Shown: positions 1-7,943, numbered from the stretch's first letter. The stretch is 64,000 nucleotides of DNA from Hyphomicrobium sp. 99 (GCF_000384335.2 NZ_KQ031382.1:248001-312000), one strand, 5' to 3'. Numbers and translations are program-made. The notes: a model not told the origin generated them from the sequence alone.

Positions 1-686
1 GCAAGCACCGCGCTGGCATGTCCCTTCTCGACGCCATCGACCAGATGCTGCAGCGTACCGACACCGCCTGATGCGATGACGGGGATCTTCACGGCATCAG
101 CAATGGCACGAGTCAACGCCACGTCGAAGCCGGCTTTCGTGCCGTCGCGATCCATGGATGTGAGAAGAATTTCGCCCGCTCCCAGCTCCGCAACTTCCCG
201 CGCGTAGGCGATGGCATCGAGACCCGTCGGCTTGCGGCCCCCGTGCGTGAAGATCTCCCAGCGCGGCGGCTCGCCTTCCCCTGAAACTTTCTTCGCATCG
301 ATCGCGACCACGATGCACTGCGCGCCGAACTTCTCGCTCGCTTCCTTGACGAAGGCACGATTGGTGACAGCCGCGGTGTTGATCGAAACCTTGTCGGCGC
401 CCGCTTCGAGCAGCTTGCGAATATCTTCGACCGTCCGGACGCCGCCGCCGACCGTCAGCGGCATGAAGCACCGGTTCGCCGTACGCTCAACGACGTCGAA
501 GATGGTGTCGCGGTTTTCGTGGCTCGCCGTGATGTCGAGAAAGCAAAGCTCGTCCGCGCCAGCGGCGTCATAGGCCGCCGCTGCTTCGACCGGATCTCCA
601 GCATCGATCAGATCGACGAAATTAACGCCCTTCACGACGCGGCCGTCTTTTACGTCGAGGCACGGAATGATGCGGATTTTCAGCAT
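1..686 (-). CDS. hisF: Imidazole glycerol phosphate synthase subunit HisF (C-terminal end cut by window)
   Basis: Cyclase subunit of imidazole glycerol phosphate synthase. With HisH it turns PRFAR plus ammonia into IGP and AICAR in histidine synthesis. The protein starts [20 protein letters not shown], the HisF N-terminus with the catalytic Asp in CLDVKDG. It continues with [18 protein letters not shown], the second catalytic Asp in TSMDRDGTK and VIASGGVG, so it is a (beta/alpha)8 barrel. About 228 codons are visible, open to the left edge; HisF is usually near 255 residues, so roughly 27 are missing. The partners HisH and HisA lie 7.3 kb and 3 kb away on the same strand, separated by unrelated genes. 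Confidence 0.97.
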   Translation of the reverse strand, partial: MLKIRIIPCLDVKDGRVVKGVNFVDLIDAGDPVEAAAAYDAAGADELCFLDITASHENRDTIFDVVERTANRCFMPLTVGGGVRTVEDIRKLLEAGADKVSINTAAVTNRAFVKEASEKFGAQCIVVAIDAKKVSGEGEPPRWEIFTHGGRKPTGLDAIAYAREVAELGAGEILLTSMDRDGTKAGFDVALTRAIADAVKIPVIASGGVGTLQHLVDGVEKGHASAVL

Positions 687-841
687 ATTTGCAAAGTCAG
701 CTTTCTGATGTCAGGTCCGGCAAGTATCACGGAGGCCGAGACGCCGTCGAGAATTTTAACCAGCCGCGCCGGAACTTTGGGCCGGGCTCACGCGTTGAAT
801 TGTCCCGCGTGATTGCGCAGGCCTCCGAGGAAATGAGACTA

Positions 842-1153
842 ATGCCCGACGATTTTGCTCCGAAAAACCTTCGCGCCCGCCTCGACGCGGTGCAGGAGCG
901 CATCGCTCAGGCCCGGACCCAACTCGCGGCCCATGGCATCATCGGTGACCAAACGGATGCCTTGACGAACTTCATCGATCAGCACGATGCGATCCGAAGT
1001 TCGCTCGACACTGAAGGCACCGTGACCGAAATCCAGCACAGCAAGGCATCGGCGCAGACCGATGCCCTCGAAAAAGCTCTGACCGACTGGCTTTCGACCG
1101 TCGAGAACCGCTTCGCCGATCCAAAGCGCCGCGAGCCGAACATTTCCATGTAA
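842..1153 (+). CDS. Small conserved-looking helical protein, function unknown
   Basis: A 103-aa product that I do not recognise. It is predicted soluble, with long alpha-helical stretches rich in Ala, Gln, Asp and Arg (LRARLDAVQERIAQART and a region ending near NRFADPKR), and has no signal peptide or membrane segment. The frame stays open further upstream, but the ATG at 842 has a GAGGA ribosome site about 10 bases ahead and removes an unlikely N-terminus. It lies between hisF and prfC on the opposite strand to both, so it breaks the histidine cluster. A coding call is reasonable from frame length and start signal; function cannot be inferred. Confidence 0.55.
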   Translation: MPDDFAPKNLRARLDAVQERIAQARTQLAAHGIIGDQTDALTNFIDQHDAIRSSLDTEGTVTEIQHSKASAQTDALEKALTDWLSTVENRFADPKRREPNISM

Positions 1154-1171
1154 CGAGACGCTTCTTGGCCT

Positions 1172-2794
1172 TTAAGCGCCGCGCTCCCGGAGCGCGGCGA
1201 ATTTGATATCGGGGAATTTCTCGCTCTTGTATTTCAGCATCCACGGGTTCTCCGCGAGGAACACGAGCGCCCCGTCGCGATCCGTCGCAAGCTCGCCCCG
1301 GTGCCCATCGACGAACTTCTGAAGCTTCGCGGGATCGTCCGCCGAAACCCAGCGCGCCAATTCGTAAGGCGGTTGCTCGAGTGTGATCGGCACGCCGTAT
1401 TCAACGGCGACGCGCGACTGCAGCACCTCGAACTGCAGCTGTCCGACGACACCCAGAATCTGCCGCCCGCCTGCAATCGGCGTGAACACTTGAACGATGC
1501 CTTCCTCGGCAAGATCGTCGAGCGCGCGGTTGAGCTGCTTCGCCTTCATCGCATCCTGAATGACGACGCGGCGCAAAAGCTCCGGCGCGAAATTCGGAAT
1601 GCCCGTGAACTTCAGGGCTTCCTTTTCCGACAGCGTATCGCCGACACGAAGCGTTCCGTGGTTTGGCACGCCGATGATATCGCCCGCCCACGCTTCATCC
1701 GCCGTCTCGCGGCCCTGCCCGAAGAAGAACGTTGGCGACGACACCGTCATCGCTTTGTTTTCGCGCACGTGAATGAGCTTCATCCCGCGCTTGAAACGCC
1801 CCGAGCAAAGCCGCACGAACGCCATGCGATCGCGATGGTTCGGGTCCATGTTCGCCTGCACTTTGAAGACGAAGCCCGTCACCTGATCTTCGCCGGGCTC
1901 GACCGTCCGTTGCGTCGCGGCCCTTGGCAGAGGGCCCGGCGCCCATTGCCCGAGCGCATCGAGCAACTGCTCGACGCCGAAATTCTTCAGCGCGCTGCCA
2001 AAGAAGACAGGCGACAGATGTCCCTCGCGGAAAGCCGCGAGATCGAACTGCGGCAGAGCACCCTGCGCAAGTTCGACGCCTTCGATCGTCCGATCCGCAA
2101 TGCGCTCGTCGATACCTTCGATCCGGCGCAATCCCTCGAACGTGTCGAGCGGCTGCGAATGCCCATAGGACGCCCCGCGCTCCGCGCTCTCCGGCAGCAG
2201 GATCTTGTTGCCCACGAGATCGAGGACGCCGCGGAAGTCGGAACCCATGCCGACCGGCCACCCCATCGGCACGAGATCGAGCGCCAGGTCCGACGCGATC
2301 TGATCGAGCAGCGTCAGCGGATCTTCGGCTTCGCGGTCGATCTTGTTGATGAACGTGATGATCGGAATGTCGCGCAGCCGGCAAACTTCGAAAAGCTTGC
2401 GCGTCTGGCTTTCGATGCCCTTGGCCGCGTCCATCACCATGACGGCGGCGTCGACGGCCGAAAGCGTCCGGTACGTATCTTCGCTGAAGTCGGAGTGGCC
2501 CGGCGTATCGAGCAGGTTGTAGACGATGCCGTTCCGCTCGAAGGTCATGACCGACGACGTGACCGAGATGCCGCGCTGCTGCTCGATCTGCATCCAGTCG
2601 GAACGCGTGCGGCGGCGTTCGCCGCGCGCCTTGACCGCGCCCGCCATCTGGATCGCTCCCCCGAACAGAAGAAGCTTTTCCGTCAGCGTCGTCTTGCCGG
2701 CGTCAGGATGCGAGATGATCGCGAATGTCCGTCGGCGCGCGATCTCGGGCGGCAACTCGGCCCCGGTAAGCGAGGATTGGTCCATCAAGTTCAA
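1172..2794 (-). CDS. prfC: Peptide chain release factor 3 (RF3)
   Basis: Ribosomal GTPase that releases RF1/RF2 after peptide-chain termination. The 540-aa length is normal for RF3. The GTPase domain shows the P-loop SHPDAGKT at residues 28-35, the RF3-type QIEQQRGISV switch I, LLDTPGHSDF (G3) and FINKIDRE (G4), followed by EF-G-like domains II and III with the RF3 signatures PVFFGSALKNFGV and GQLQFEVLQSR. The TTG at 2794 is favoured over the in-frame ATG at 2785: a GAGGG ribosome site, inside the end of the upstream gene, is about 9 bases from the TTG but 18 from the ATG. Only 5 bases separate it from the 74-aa gene, which itself overlaps hisA, so prfC is probably co-transcribed with hisA. 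Confidence 0.97.
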   Translation of the reverse strand: MNLMDQSSLTGAELPPEIARRRTFAIISHPDAGKTTLTEKLLLFGGAIQMAGAVKARGERRRTRSDWMQIEQQRGISVTSSVMTFERNGIVYNLLDTPGHSDFSEDTYRTLSAVDAAVMVMDAAKGIESQTRKLFEVCRLRDIPIITFINKIDREAEDPLTLLDQIASDLALDLVPMGWPVGMGSDFRGVLDLVGNKILLPESAERGASYGHSQPLDTFEGLRRIEGIDERIADRTIEGVELAQGALPQFDLAAFREGHLSPVFFGSALKNFGVEQLLDALGQWAPGPLPRAATQRTVEPGEDQVTGFVFKVQANMDPNHRDRMAFVRLCSGRFKRGMKLIHVRENKAMTVSSPTFFFGQGRETADEAWAGDIIGVPNHGTLRVGDTLSEKEALKFTGIPNFAPELLRRVVIQDAMKAKQLNRALDDLAEEGIVQVFTPIAGGRQILGVVGQLQFEVLQSRVAVEYGVPITLEQPPYELARWVSADDPAKLQKFVDGHRGELATDRDGALVFLAENPWMLKYKSEKFPDIKFAALRERGA

Positions 2795-2799
2795 AGAAT

Positions 2800-3024
2800 T
2801 CAGCCCTCGACCGGCGAAACGTGGCTCGGCTCGAGCCAGATCTGGTGATACTCGGCGGGCTTTCCGAAAACTTCGCCGACATGCAGCTCAACCAAGCCGT
2901 CGTCGAACTTGACGATCGGGAAAGTCTTGCCGACGCAGCCGCGGAAAAGCGTCACCAGCTGCTTGTTGTCCTTCGGTAGGTCCGCGGGGATTTTGATAAC
3001 CCGGACCTTGTCACCAATGTTCAT
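2800..3024 (-). CDS. Small SH3/KOW-like protein between hisA and prfC
   Basis: A 74-aa protein beginning [17 protein letters not shown]. The pattern of G-D-x-V-x-V-I, then [20 protein letters not shown], suggests a small all-beta SH3/KOW-like barrel, possibly nucleic-acid or ribosome associated; this is inferred from pattern only. Its ATG overlaps the hisA stop codon (ATGA, 3021-3024), and prfC starts 5 bases after its end, so the three genes are very likely translated from one message. I know of no assigned function for it. The name I would use is 'hypothetical protein'. Confidence 0.8.
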   Translation of the reverse strand: MNIGDKVRVIKIPADLPKDNKQLVTLFRGCVGKTFPIVKFDDGLVELHVGEVFGKPAEYHQIWLEPSHVSPVEG

Positions 3025-3749
3025 GCCGTCTCCAGAAGTGCGAGTGCTTCTTTGGGATCGATCCGCCCATCGTATAGTGCGCGTCCGGTAATCGCGCCTT
3101 CGAGCATGCGATATTCGGGCTTTATGAGCTCTCTGACATCGGCGATCGACGCGAGGCCGCCGGACGCGATCACCGGGATGCGCGTCGCATTCGCCAACGC
3201 CGCCGTCGCCGGCAGATTGAGGCCCTTCAGAACCCCATCACGCTCGATGTCGGTATAGATGATCGCAGCGACGCCCGCATCCTCGAACCGCTGCGCGAGA
3301 TCGGCCGCAGTCAGCTCCGACGTCTCCGCCCAGCCCTCAACCGCGACTTTACCACCCTTCGCGTCGATGCCGACGGCAACCTGCCCCGGAAAGCGCTTCG
3401 CAGCCTCCCGAACGAGCGCCGGATCGCGAACCGCGATGGTGCCGAGAATGACGCGGCGGATGCCCTTTTCAAGCCAAGCCTCGATGGTCGCCAAATCACG
3501 AATGCCGCCGCCAAGCTGCGCCGGGATGGTGATCGCCTTCAAAATCGCCTCGACCGCCGCGCCGTTGACGGGCTTACCCGCGAACGCACCGTTCAAGTCG
3601 ACGATATGGAGATACTTGAAGCCTTGCCGCTCGAAACTGGCCGCCTGAGCCGCCGGATCGTCGTTGAACACGGTCGCGGCGTCCATTTCGCCGAGCTTGA
3701 GCCGGACGCATTGGCCGTCCTTGAGGTCAATTGCAGGAAAAAGGATCAA
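3021..3749 (-). CDS. hisA: 1-(5-phosphoribosyl)-5-[(5-phosphoribosylamino)methylideneamino]imidazole-4-carboxamide isomerase HisA
   Basis: Amadori isomerase of histidine synthesis, turning ProFAR into PRFAR, the HisF/HisH substrate. The protein starts at [14 protein letters not shown] with the catalytic Asp in AIDLKDG, then [21 protein letters not shown], the second catalytic Asp in YTDIERDG, and VIASGGLAS. The start is a TTG at 3747-3749: an AAGGTGG ribosome site lies about 10 bases upstream and the product (242 aa) then matches the normal family length. The frame continues 50 codons further upstream, but that part is a translated palindromic repeat (3801-3890), not HisA. It overlaps the next gene by ATGA. 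Confidence 0.97.
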   Translation of the reverse strand: MILFPAIDLKDGQCVRLKLGEMDAATVFNDDPAAQAASFERQGFKYLHIVDLNGAFAGKPVNGAAVEAILKAITIPAQLGGGIRDLATIEAWLEKGIRRVILGTIAVRDPALVREAAKRFPGQVAVGIDAKGGKVAVEGWAETSELTAADLAQRFEDAGVAAIIYTDIERDGVLKGLNLPATAALANATRIPVIASGGLASIADVRELIKPEYRMLEGAITGRALYDGRIDPKEALALLETA

Positions 3750-3800
3750 TTCGAGCTCGCCACCTTTTGTGATGGCCCGCGACGAACCATCCATAATTTC

Positions 3801-3890
3801 CGTCATGCCCGCGCAGGCGGGCATCTCTCCAAGCTGATGACGAACTCCAAACCAATGCTTGGACGGATCCCCGCCTTCGCGGGGATGACG
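3801..3890. repeat. REP-like inverted repeat pair upstream of hisA
   Basis: Two facing copies of a GC-rich palindromic unit: CGTCATGCCCGCGCAGGCG at the left and its diverged reverse complement ending CCTTCGCGGGGATGACG at the right. The inner ends both carry a CCAAGC-type sequence, so the whole block can fold into one long hairpin. Related pairs lie at 7069-7200, 12831-12968 and 45427-45499. Read in frame with hisA it gives typical repeat peptides ([15 protein letters not shown]), which is why hisA appears to have a long N-terminal extension. Confidence 0.85.
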
Positions 3891-3970
3891 TTTGAACAAG
3901 CAGCCATCAGATTGCTATCTTCAGGCGCGATCAATCGCGTATCGCGCCCGGCGTCAAGCACCCGCATTCA

Positions 3971-4009
3971 CGCATTGCGGCCGGCTTGGCGAAGCCAAGT
4001 CGTAATGCG
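3971..4009 (+). repeat. Nested-hairpin repeat, copy 1 (GCGGCCGG core)
   Basis: The outer stem CGCATTGCG/CGTAATGCG (one G-U) encloses a constant GCCGG bulge on the left and an inner stem CTTGGC-GAA-GCCAAG. The same arrangement, with different stem sequences, occurs at 9168-9207, 36896-36936, 45121-45162 and 45177-45214. This copy sits only 14 bases before the start codon of the next gene, where it could affect its expression. Confidence 0.75.
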
Positions 4010-4023
4010 AAGACAAAAAAATC

Positions 4024-4338
4024 ATGGCCATCGCATTCCTTAACGAGCCACCGCCCATCGTCGCACGGCGTCCCCTGACGGAGAACGACGCCGTCGACAT
4101 CTGGATCGCGCGCTGGCTCAGGATCCGCCCGGTAGACCTGCAACGCCGCTATGCCTGCGATCCGCGCCGGCTCTACGAGATATGGGAAGAGGTGCGGTTC
4201 CCAGGAAGCCGCAAGCGGGCACTTGAGGAGTTCCAGACCCGTTTCCCCGGCCTCGAACCACGCTTCGATCCGGGCCCCCATCGGCGAATTCCCGCCGTAC
4301 CGGATCCCAGCCAGCTAAGCCTCTTCCCCGAGGTTTGA
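4024..4338 (+). CDS. 104-aa protein of unknown function
   Basis: A soluble 104-aa protein. The central part is rich in Arg and Trp (IWIARWLRIRPVDLQRRYAC, then DPRRLYEIWEE and GSRKRALEEF), which looks like a small helical, possibly DNA-binding fold; the C-terminus ends PSQLSLFPEV. I do not recognise a family. No clear ribosome site is seen before the ATG, and a nested hairpin repeat (3971-4009) lies directly upstream. It is on the plus strand inside the gap that separates hisA from hisH. The composition is consistent with a real gene, but function is unknown. Confidence 0.65.
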   Translation: MAIAFLNEPPPIVARRPLTENDAVDIWIARWLRIRPVDLQRRYACDPRRLYEIWEEVRFPGSRKRALEEFQTRFPGLEPRFDPGPHRRIPAVPDPSQLSLFPEV

Positions 4339-4469
4339 CTGCAGCGGGTGGAAAAATGCTAATAAATCAATCGCTTATTCTCTGCCCTTCACGGTTGAAG
4401 GCAGTGAAATCCATCGAGGAAGTGTAAGCAGGCGCATCGCAGCAGGCGCGCATCACGTCCGCAACCAGA

Positions 4470-4703
4470 TCAAAAGTCGAAGAACTTCCGGCGGAGCGCG
4501 TCTTCGTAATCCCTCTTGGCGGCCTTCACCTTGCTGCGAATATCGTCTTCGGCGAAGTGAGCTTCTTCCCATTTGTCGACATCAGCGATCGTCTGATTGA
4601 CCGACACGAGTGCTTCTTCCCGCCTGATTGCAGCAATCCATTGCTCGACGGCGTCTTTGTACGCGCTCTGCAGTTGTTCGAGTTCAGAAACGTTGTCGTC
4701 CAT
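4470..4703 (-). CDS. Small acidic/helical protein, function unknown
   Basis: A 77-aa charged, helical protein with no Cys, no signal peptide and no membrane segment; it has features such as SELEQLQSAYKDAVEQW and DDIRSKVKAAKRDYEDALRR, suggesting a two-helix coiled-coil hairpin. An AAAGGTG ribosome site lies 5 bases before the ATG, which supports a real gene. It is monocistronic, and about 275 bases of AT-richer DNA separate it from the outer-membrane protein gene on the other strand. No family recognised. Confidence 0.6.
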   Translation of the reverse strand: MDDNVSELEQLQSAYKDAVEQWIAAIRREEALVSVNQTIADVDKWEEAHFAEDDIRSKVKAAKRDYEDALRRKFFDF

Positions 4704-4979
4704 GAGTCACCTTTCCGGGAACCACGACGGCTCTTTAGCTCGGTGACATGAACAGCCGAAGACAATCGACCGGCTCACATTCGATGTGAACAGCCCAGGT
4801 TACTCTGCCGCTTAAACCGCAATTCTTCTATTAAATCGGACGGTTACGGCTAGCGTTGCATCAGGGACACAGAACGTGAAATCAGATCACTGAATAAGAT
4901 TCAAAAATAGCATCGCATACGGATTATTAATACTCTCCCGCTGCGTTTTGCGTTCAGTTTAGTGAGTGGTGGGGTAGTA

Positions 4980-5726
4980 ATGTTGCGTAAAATTGCCGGC
5001 GTAGCGGCATGCGTGTCCGCTTTTCTATACGTTCAAGGAGCTTCCGCTCAGGAGTACCGCGGAAGTCTAAAAGATGGTCCAGCGATCGCTGAAGGCTACA
5101 ACTGGTCCGGCTTCTACGCTGGCGCGCACGTCGGCGGTGCTTGGGGCGACGCAGACGTGAAGGACAACGCCAAAGATGGCGTCAACCCGGGACCCTTTTC
5201 CTATACGCCGTCAGGAGCCTTTGGCGGCGGCACCGCGGGCTACAATTTGCAACGTGAGAGACTCGTTTTCGGTATCGAAGCCGATCTCGGGTACTTAAAC
5301 CTCACAGGGTCCGGGATCATCGGCTCGTCACACGCAAGTCAGCATCAGGACTTGACGCTCGATGGCGGTGTCTATGGTGATATCACTGCTCGCGCTGGCG
5401 TTTTGATAACGCCAACCACCCTCGTCTATGGCAAGGGAGGCTTTGCATTCTATGACGGCGAAGCCACCCAGGCGACGACCAACCCGAACTACGCACCGAC
5501 TGGCACCGATACCTTCACCGGCTGGGTTGTCGGCGGCGGCATAGAGCATTTCATTACGCAGAGCTTGAGCGTGAAAGTCGAATATCTGCACTTCGATTTC
5601 GGTACTCAGGAGGGTTACCAGACTTCGCTCGTTGCCGACCCCCCAACACCGGCGGGATACAAGTTTCGCAACTGGACCGACCTGACGGCAGAGTCTGTAA
5701 AAGTCGGACTGGCCTACCACTTCTAG
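4980..5726 (+). CDS. Outer-membrane beta-barrel protein (Omp25/RopB-like porin-family protein)
   Basis: A secreted 248-aa protein. The signal peptide covers about residues 1-24 (cleavage after GASA). The mature part shows the classic start NWSGFYAGAHVGGAWGDADV, alternating amphipathic beta strands, FGIEADLGYL, ARAGVLITPTTLVYGKGGFA, VKVEYLHFDFG and the terminal aromatic signature KVGLAYHF, all typical of the eight-stranded 'outer membrane immunogenic protein' family of Hyphomicrobiales. The ATG at 4980 is preferred because GGTGGGG lies about 6 bases upstream; an in-frame start 18 bases earlier lacks this. A hairpin terminator follows at 5754-5783, so it is monocistronic. Confidence 0.9.
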   Translation: MLRKIAGVAACVSAFLYVQGASAQEYRGSLKDGPAIAEGYNWSGFYAGAHVGGAWGDADVKDNAKDGVNPGPFSYTPSGAFGGGTAGYNLQRERLVFGIEADLGYLNLTGSGIIGSSHASQHQDLTLDGGVYGDITARAGVLITPTTLVYGKGGFAFYDGEATQATTNPNYAPTGTDTFTGWVVGGGIEHFITQSLSVKVEYLHFDFGTQEGYQTSLVADPPTPAGYKFRNWTDLTAESVKVGLAYHF

Positions 5727-5753
5727 GTTCGTGTTCGTCCGTTGAAGAACATC

Positions 5754-5783
5754 AAGGGCCGGCGTTCTAGCGTCGGCCTTTGC
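5754..5783 (+). terminator. Terminator after the outer-membrane protein gene
   Basis: GGCCGGCG, a 6-base loop, and CGTCGGCC form a GC-rich stem with one G-U pair, followed by TTTG. It begins about 30 bases after the stop codon. The U-run is short, so efficiency is uncertain. Confidence 0.6.
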
Positions 5784-6025
5784 ATTGTCCCAAAACTGCG
5801 CAAAGCCCGGCCTACTCGGTTCAAAATCCTATAATTTCCGCAATTAAAACAGTGTTGCCTTGGCAACTACGTTAAGCACCCAAGAAGAACATTTTTGGAA
5901 CAAACGCTGGACAAAGCCCGTGAGTCGTGGCATGTTCTTCCTATGTTCACGGGCGCCCTAAAAGAGGCGCCTCCCCGGGTCAGAGTAGCGTGTTAGACCC
6001 TCCCCGCAACACTAGGAGAGCCCCC

Positions 6026-6394
6026 ATGCGCACCTACCTCATCTCTTACGATCTCGCTCACCCGAACCGCAATCAGCACGTTCTTGCGCAGGTCATTATG
6101 GGCCTCGGTGACAAGTGGGCTCGCCCGCTCTCCAACACCTGGTACGTGACGTCGGACCGCGAAGAGTTCGAACTCGAGACTGAGCTGCGCGAGCTTCTCG
6201 CTGAAGAGGATGGTCTTCTGATCCAGGCGACGAAGCGCGACGCGGTTATGACCAACACATCGCTCCGTTGGTTTCGTCAGCGCCGCCCAGGTCTCGACCT
6301 CGCACCCGATGGCAACGTGATCGCATTCCCGCTTCCGGCAATTGCCGCAGCCGAGCCCATGGAGCCCGAGCTGCCGTTCGCCAGGGCGGGTTGA
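6026..6394 (+). CDS. Cas2/SinR-like small protein, first of a tandem pair
   Basis: A 122-aa protein beginning MRTYLISYDLAHPNRNQHVL. The strand YLISYDL with Asp9, then NTWYVTSDREEFELETEL and EEDGLLIQATKRD, follows the beta-alpha-beta pattern of stand-alone 'SinR family' proteins, which share the Cas2 ferredoxin-like fold. The C-terminal 35 residues are Pro/Ala rich. The ATG at 6026 has an AGGAG ribosome site 7 bases ahead. It aligns almost without gaps over about 90 residues with the product of 6648-6998, so the two are paralogues. No cas1 or CRISPR array is near, so a CRISPR role is not suggested. The family assignment is from pattern memory only. Confidence 0.8.
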   Translation: MRTYLISYDLAHPNRNQHVLAQVIMGLGDKWARPLSNTWYVTSDREEFELETELRELLAEEDGLLIQATKRDAVMTNTSLRWFRQRRPGLDLAPDGNVIAFPLPAIAAAEPMEPELPFARAG

Positions 6395-6421
6395 TCGGAA
6401 CGCGAACAAGCGAATTCCGGT

Positions 6422-6484
6422 CTTTGGGCGGGGCGGGCCTTCTCCCCCCTCGCCGTTCCCAAACGGGGTTCGTCCCGTCCAAAG
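6422..6484 (+). other. Long hairpin with C-rich loop between the Cas2-like genes
   Basis: CTTTGGGCGGG at 6422-6432 pairs with CCCGTCCAAAG at 6474-6484 (one G-U). The loop carries CCTTCTCCCCCCTCGCC. It lies just after the stop codon of the first Cas2-like gene and could be part of its 3' UTR, an attenuator or a separate RNA. Confidence 0.55.
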
Positions 6485-6499
6485 CCCGAAGCTGGAAGC

Positions 6500-6545
6500 C
6501 CGGGGATCATGCGCTAAGAGCCCCCTCGCAGGTCATGATCCCCGG
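6500..6545 (+). other. 12-bp perfect inverted repeat with CCCCCTC loop
   Basis: CCGGGGATCATG (6500-6511) and CATGATCCCCGG (6534-6545) are exact reverse complements around a 22-base loop containing GCCCCCTCGC. TCCCTTTAAAT follows, so this may act as a terminator for the first Cas2-like gene. Its loop resembles that of the preceding hairpin. Confidence 0.6.
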
Positions 6546-6647
6546 CTCCCTTTAAATCTTAGACCGCTCTGCACATTTCACTGTTTGTAGCCTCGTTGCG
6601 TTCCTGCGTTTCCGCTTCTGAGCCCCCCGCACCGGAATGCTTCCCCC

Positions 6648-6998
6648 ATGAAAACCTTCCTTCTCCATCACACCCCGAAATCCGCCAACCAGGACACCTG
6701 GACGGTGACGTTCTCGCTCCCCTACATCGCAACCGAATACGCGCCCGCTGGCAACGGTGTCTGGTACGTCCGGACGTGGCTCGGAGCCGATCAGATCAAG
6801 CGGCGCCTCGCGATTCTCTTCGATCATCCCGACGAACTTGGCGTGCACGAACTCGGCCGCGCCGATCGAGCGGCAACAGACCGGCTGAACTGGCTGCAGG
6901 GCCGTCTCGAAGACGACGACGAGCAGGACGGATCCTGGCACATGCCGCGCAGCGTCTGGAACGTGTTGCAGTCTGCCGTCGGCACACTGGCGCGCTGA
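6648..6998 (+). CDS. Cas2/SinR-like small protein, second of a tandem pair
   Basis: A 116-aa protein starting MKTFLLHHTPKSANQD. It matches the 6026-6394 product position by position: M-x-T-x-L start, the shared WYV (here GVWYVRTWLGADQIKRRL), a D-x-L turn (HPDELGVHEL) and R-x-D-x-A-x-T-x-x-L-x-W. Unlike its neighbour it lacks the Asp at position 9 of the first strand, the residue equivalent to the Cas2 metal-binding Asp, so it may not have the same activity. The C-terminal part is acidic (EDDDEQDGSW). A repeat-rich intergenic region follows. I infer tandem duplication and divergence; function is unknown. Confidence 0.75.
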   Translation: MKTFLLHHTPKSANQDTWTVTFSLPYIATEYAPAGNGVWYVRTWLGADQIKRRLAILFDHPDELGVHELGRADRAATDRLNWLQGRLEDDDEQDGSWHMPRSVWNVLQSAVGTLAR

Positions 6999-7068
6999 AA
7001 AGCCCGCCAGTTGTCATCCAGGCCGAAGCGCAGCGCAGAGCCGCCGACCTCGAGTGCCATCCACCCCA

Positions 7069-7200
7069 CCGTCATCCCGGCGAAGGCCGGGATCCAGGCA
7101 ACCGTTCGCACATACGTTTCCTAGCGGTCCGCTCCGAACGGACAGCATCCACCCAACCTGTTGAAGCTTGTCTGGGTGCCGGCCTCCGCCGGCATGACGG
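7069..7200. repeat. REP-like inverted repeat pair upstream of the Cas2-like/hisH junction
   Basis: The left unit begins CCGTCATCCCGGCGAAGG at 7069; the right unit ends CGGCATGACGG at 7200 and is the diverged reverse complement. About 65 bases lie between. Same family as 3801-3890, 12831-12968 and 45427-45499. The block fills most of the space between convergent genes and may serve as a bidirectional terminator. Confidence 0.8.
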
Positions 7201-7289
7201 AAATGGGTATGGGCCGCCGGAGAACTCGCCTCGGACGACAACGAGATCGAGAAAGGGATCGAGCGCGAAAGCTGGGCGCCAAAGGGCTT

Positions 7290-7943
7290 CTACGGCTTCC
7301 AGCCCAGAAAGTTCGCAATCAGCTTGAGGCCGAGCTTCTGGCTCTTCTCAGGATGAAATTGCGTGCCGGCGATATTGCCGTCGGCAACGAGCGCCGTAAT
7401 CGCGCCGCCGTAGTCCGTCTCGGCGACCACGACGCGGCGCTCTTTGGGCACCATCGCGAAAGAATGCACGAAGTACGCGTGCCAGCCGTCAGGCCCCGTC
7501 GGAACCCCGTCGAGCAGCGCGTGCGGCGTGACGACGTTGAGCGTATTCCAGCCCATATGGGGAATTTTGAGCGTCGGGTCTTTAGGCTCGATGGCCCGAA
7601 CCTCGCCCTTGATCCATCCGAGCCCCGGCGTCTCCACGAACTCGAGACCGCGCTCGCTCAACAGCTGCATGCCGACGCAGATGCCGAGAAACGGCCGCCC
7701 CTTTTGCCGGACGGCTTCTTCGAGCGCCGGGATCAGTCCCGGAACGCGTTCGAGCCCGGCCTTGCAATCGCCATAGGCGCCGACACCCGGCAGCACGATC
7801 CGATCGGCCGCGAGCACGTCTTCCGGACGCGGGCTGACGATGATTTTTGACACATTGGCGCTATCGCGAGCGGCGCTCTCGAAAGCTTTGGCGGCCGAAT
7901 GAAGATTTCCCGACCCGTAATCGATAATGACGACGTTCTGCAT
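7290..7943 (-). CDS. hisH: Imidazole glycerol phosphate synthase glutaminase subunit HisH
   Basis: Class I glutamine amidotransferase subunit that feeds ammonia to HisF. 217 aa, the normal size. Motifs: VVIIDYGSGNLHS at the N-terminus, LPGVGAYGDC (oxyanion strand), nucleophile Cys89 in FLGICVGMQLL, and the His/Glu pair in GTQFHPEKSQ. The ATG at 7943 begins the family's standard N-terminus; the open frame upstream runs through the DUF2628 gene and is not coding. It lies 13 bases after the DUF2628 gene, so hisB, DUF2628 and hisH look like one operon. Confidence 0.97.
   Translation of the reverse strand: MQNVVIIDYGSGNLHSAAKAFESAARDSANVSKIIVSPRPEDVLAADRIVLPGVGAYGDCKAGLERVPGLIPALEEAVRQKGRPFLGICVGMQLLSERGLEFVETPGLGWIKGEVRAIEPKDPTLKIPHMGWNTLNVVTPHALLDGVPTGPDGWHAYFVHSFAMVPKERRVVVAETDYGGAITALVADGNIAGTQFHPEKSQKLGLKLIANFLGWKP

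Noticed and set aside
1301..2848. Long plus-strand open frame (515 codons) opposite prfC
   Set aside because: Antisense shadow of prfC in high-GC DNA; RF3 motifs are clear on the minus strand.
3750..3899. N-terminal extension of hisA (50 codons)
   Set aside because: It translates a REP-like repeat; HisA homologues start at the TTG at 3749.
5811..5845. tRNA T-loop-like GGTTCAAAATCC
   Set aside because: One base too long for a T-loop and no acceptor or anticodon stems around it.
6026..6998. CRISPR-Cas locus, because of the Cas2-like proteins
   Set aside because: No cas1, no spacer-repeat array and no other cas gene in the 64 kb.
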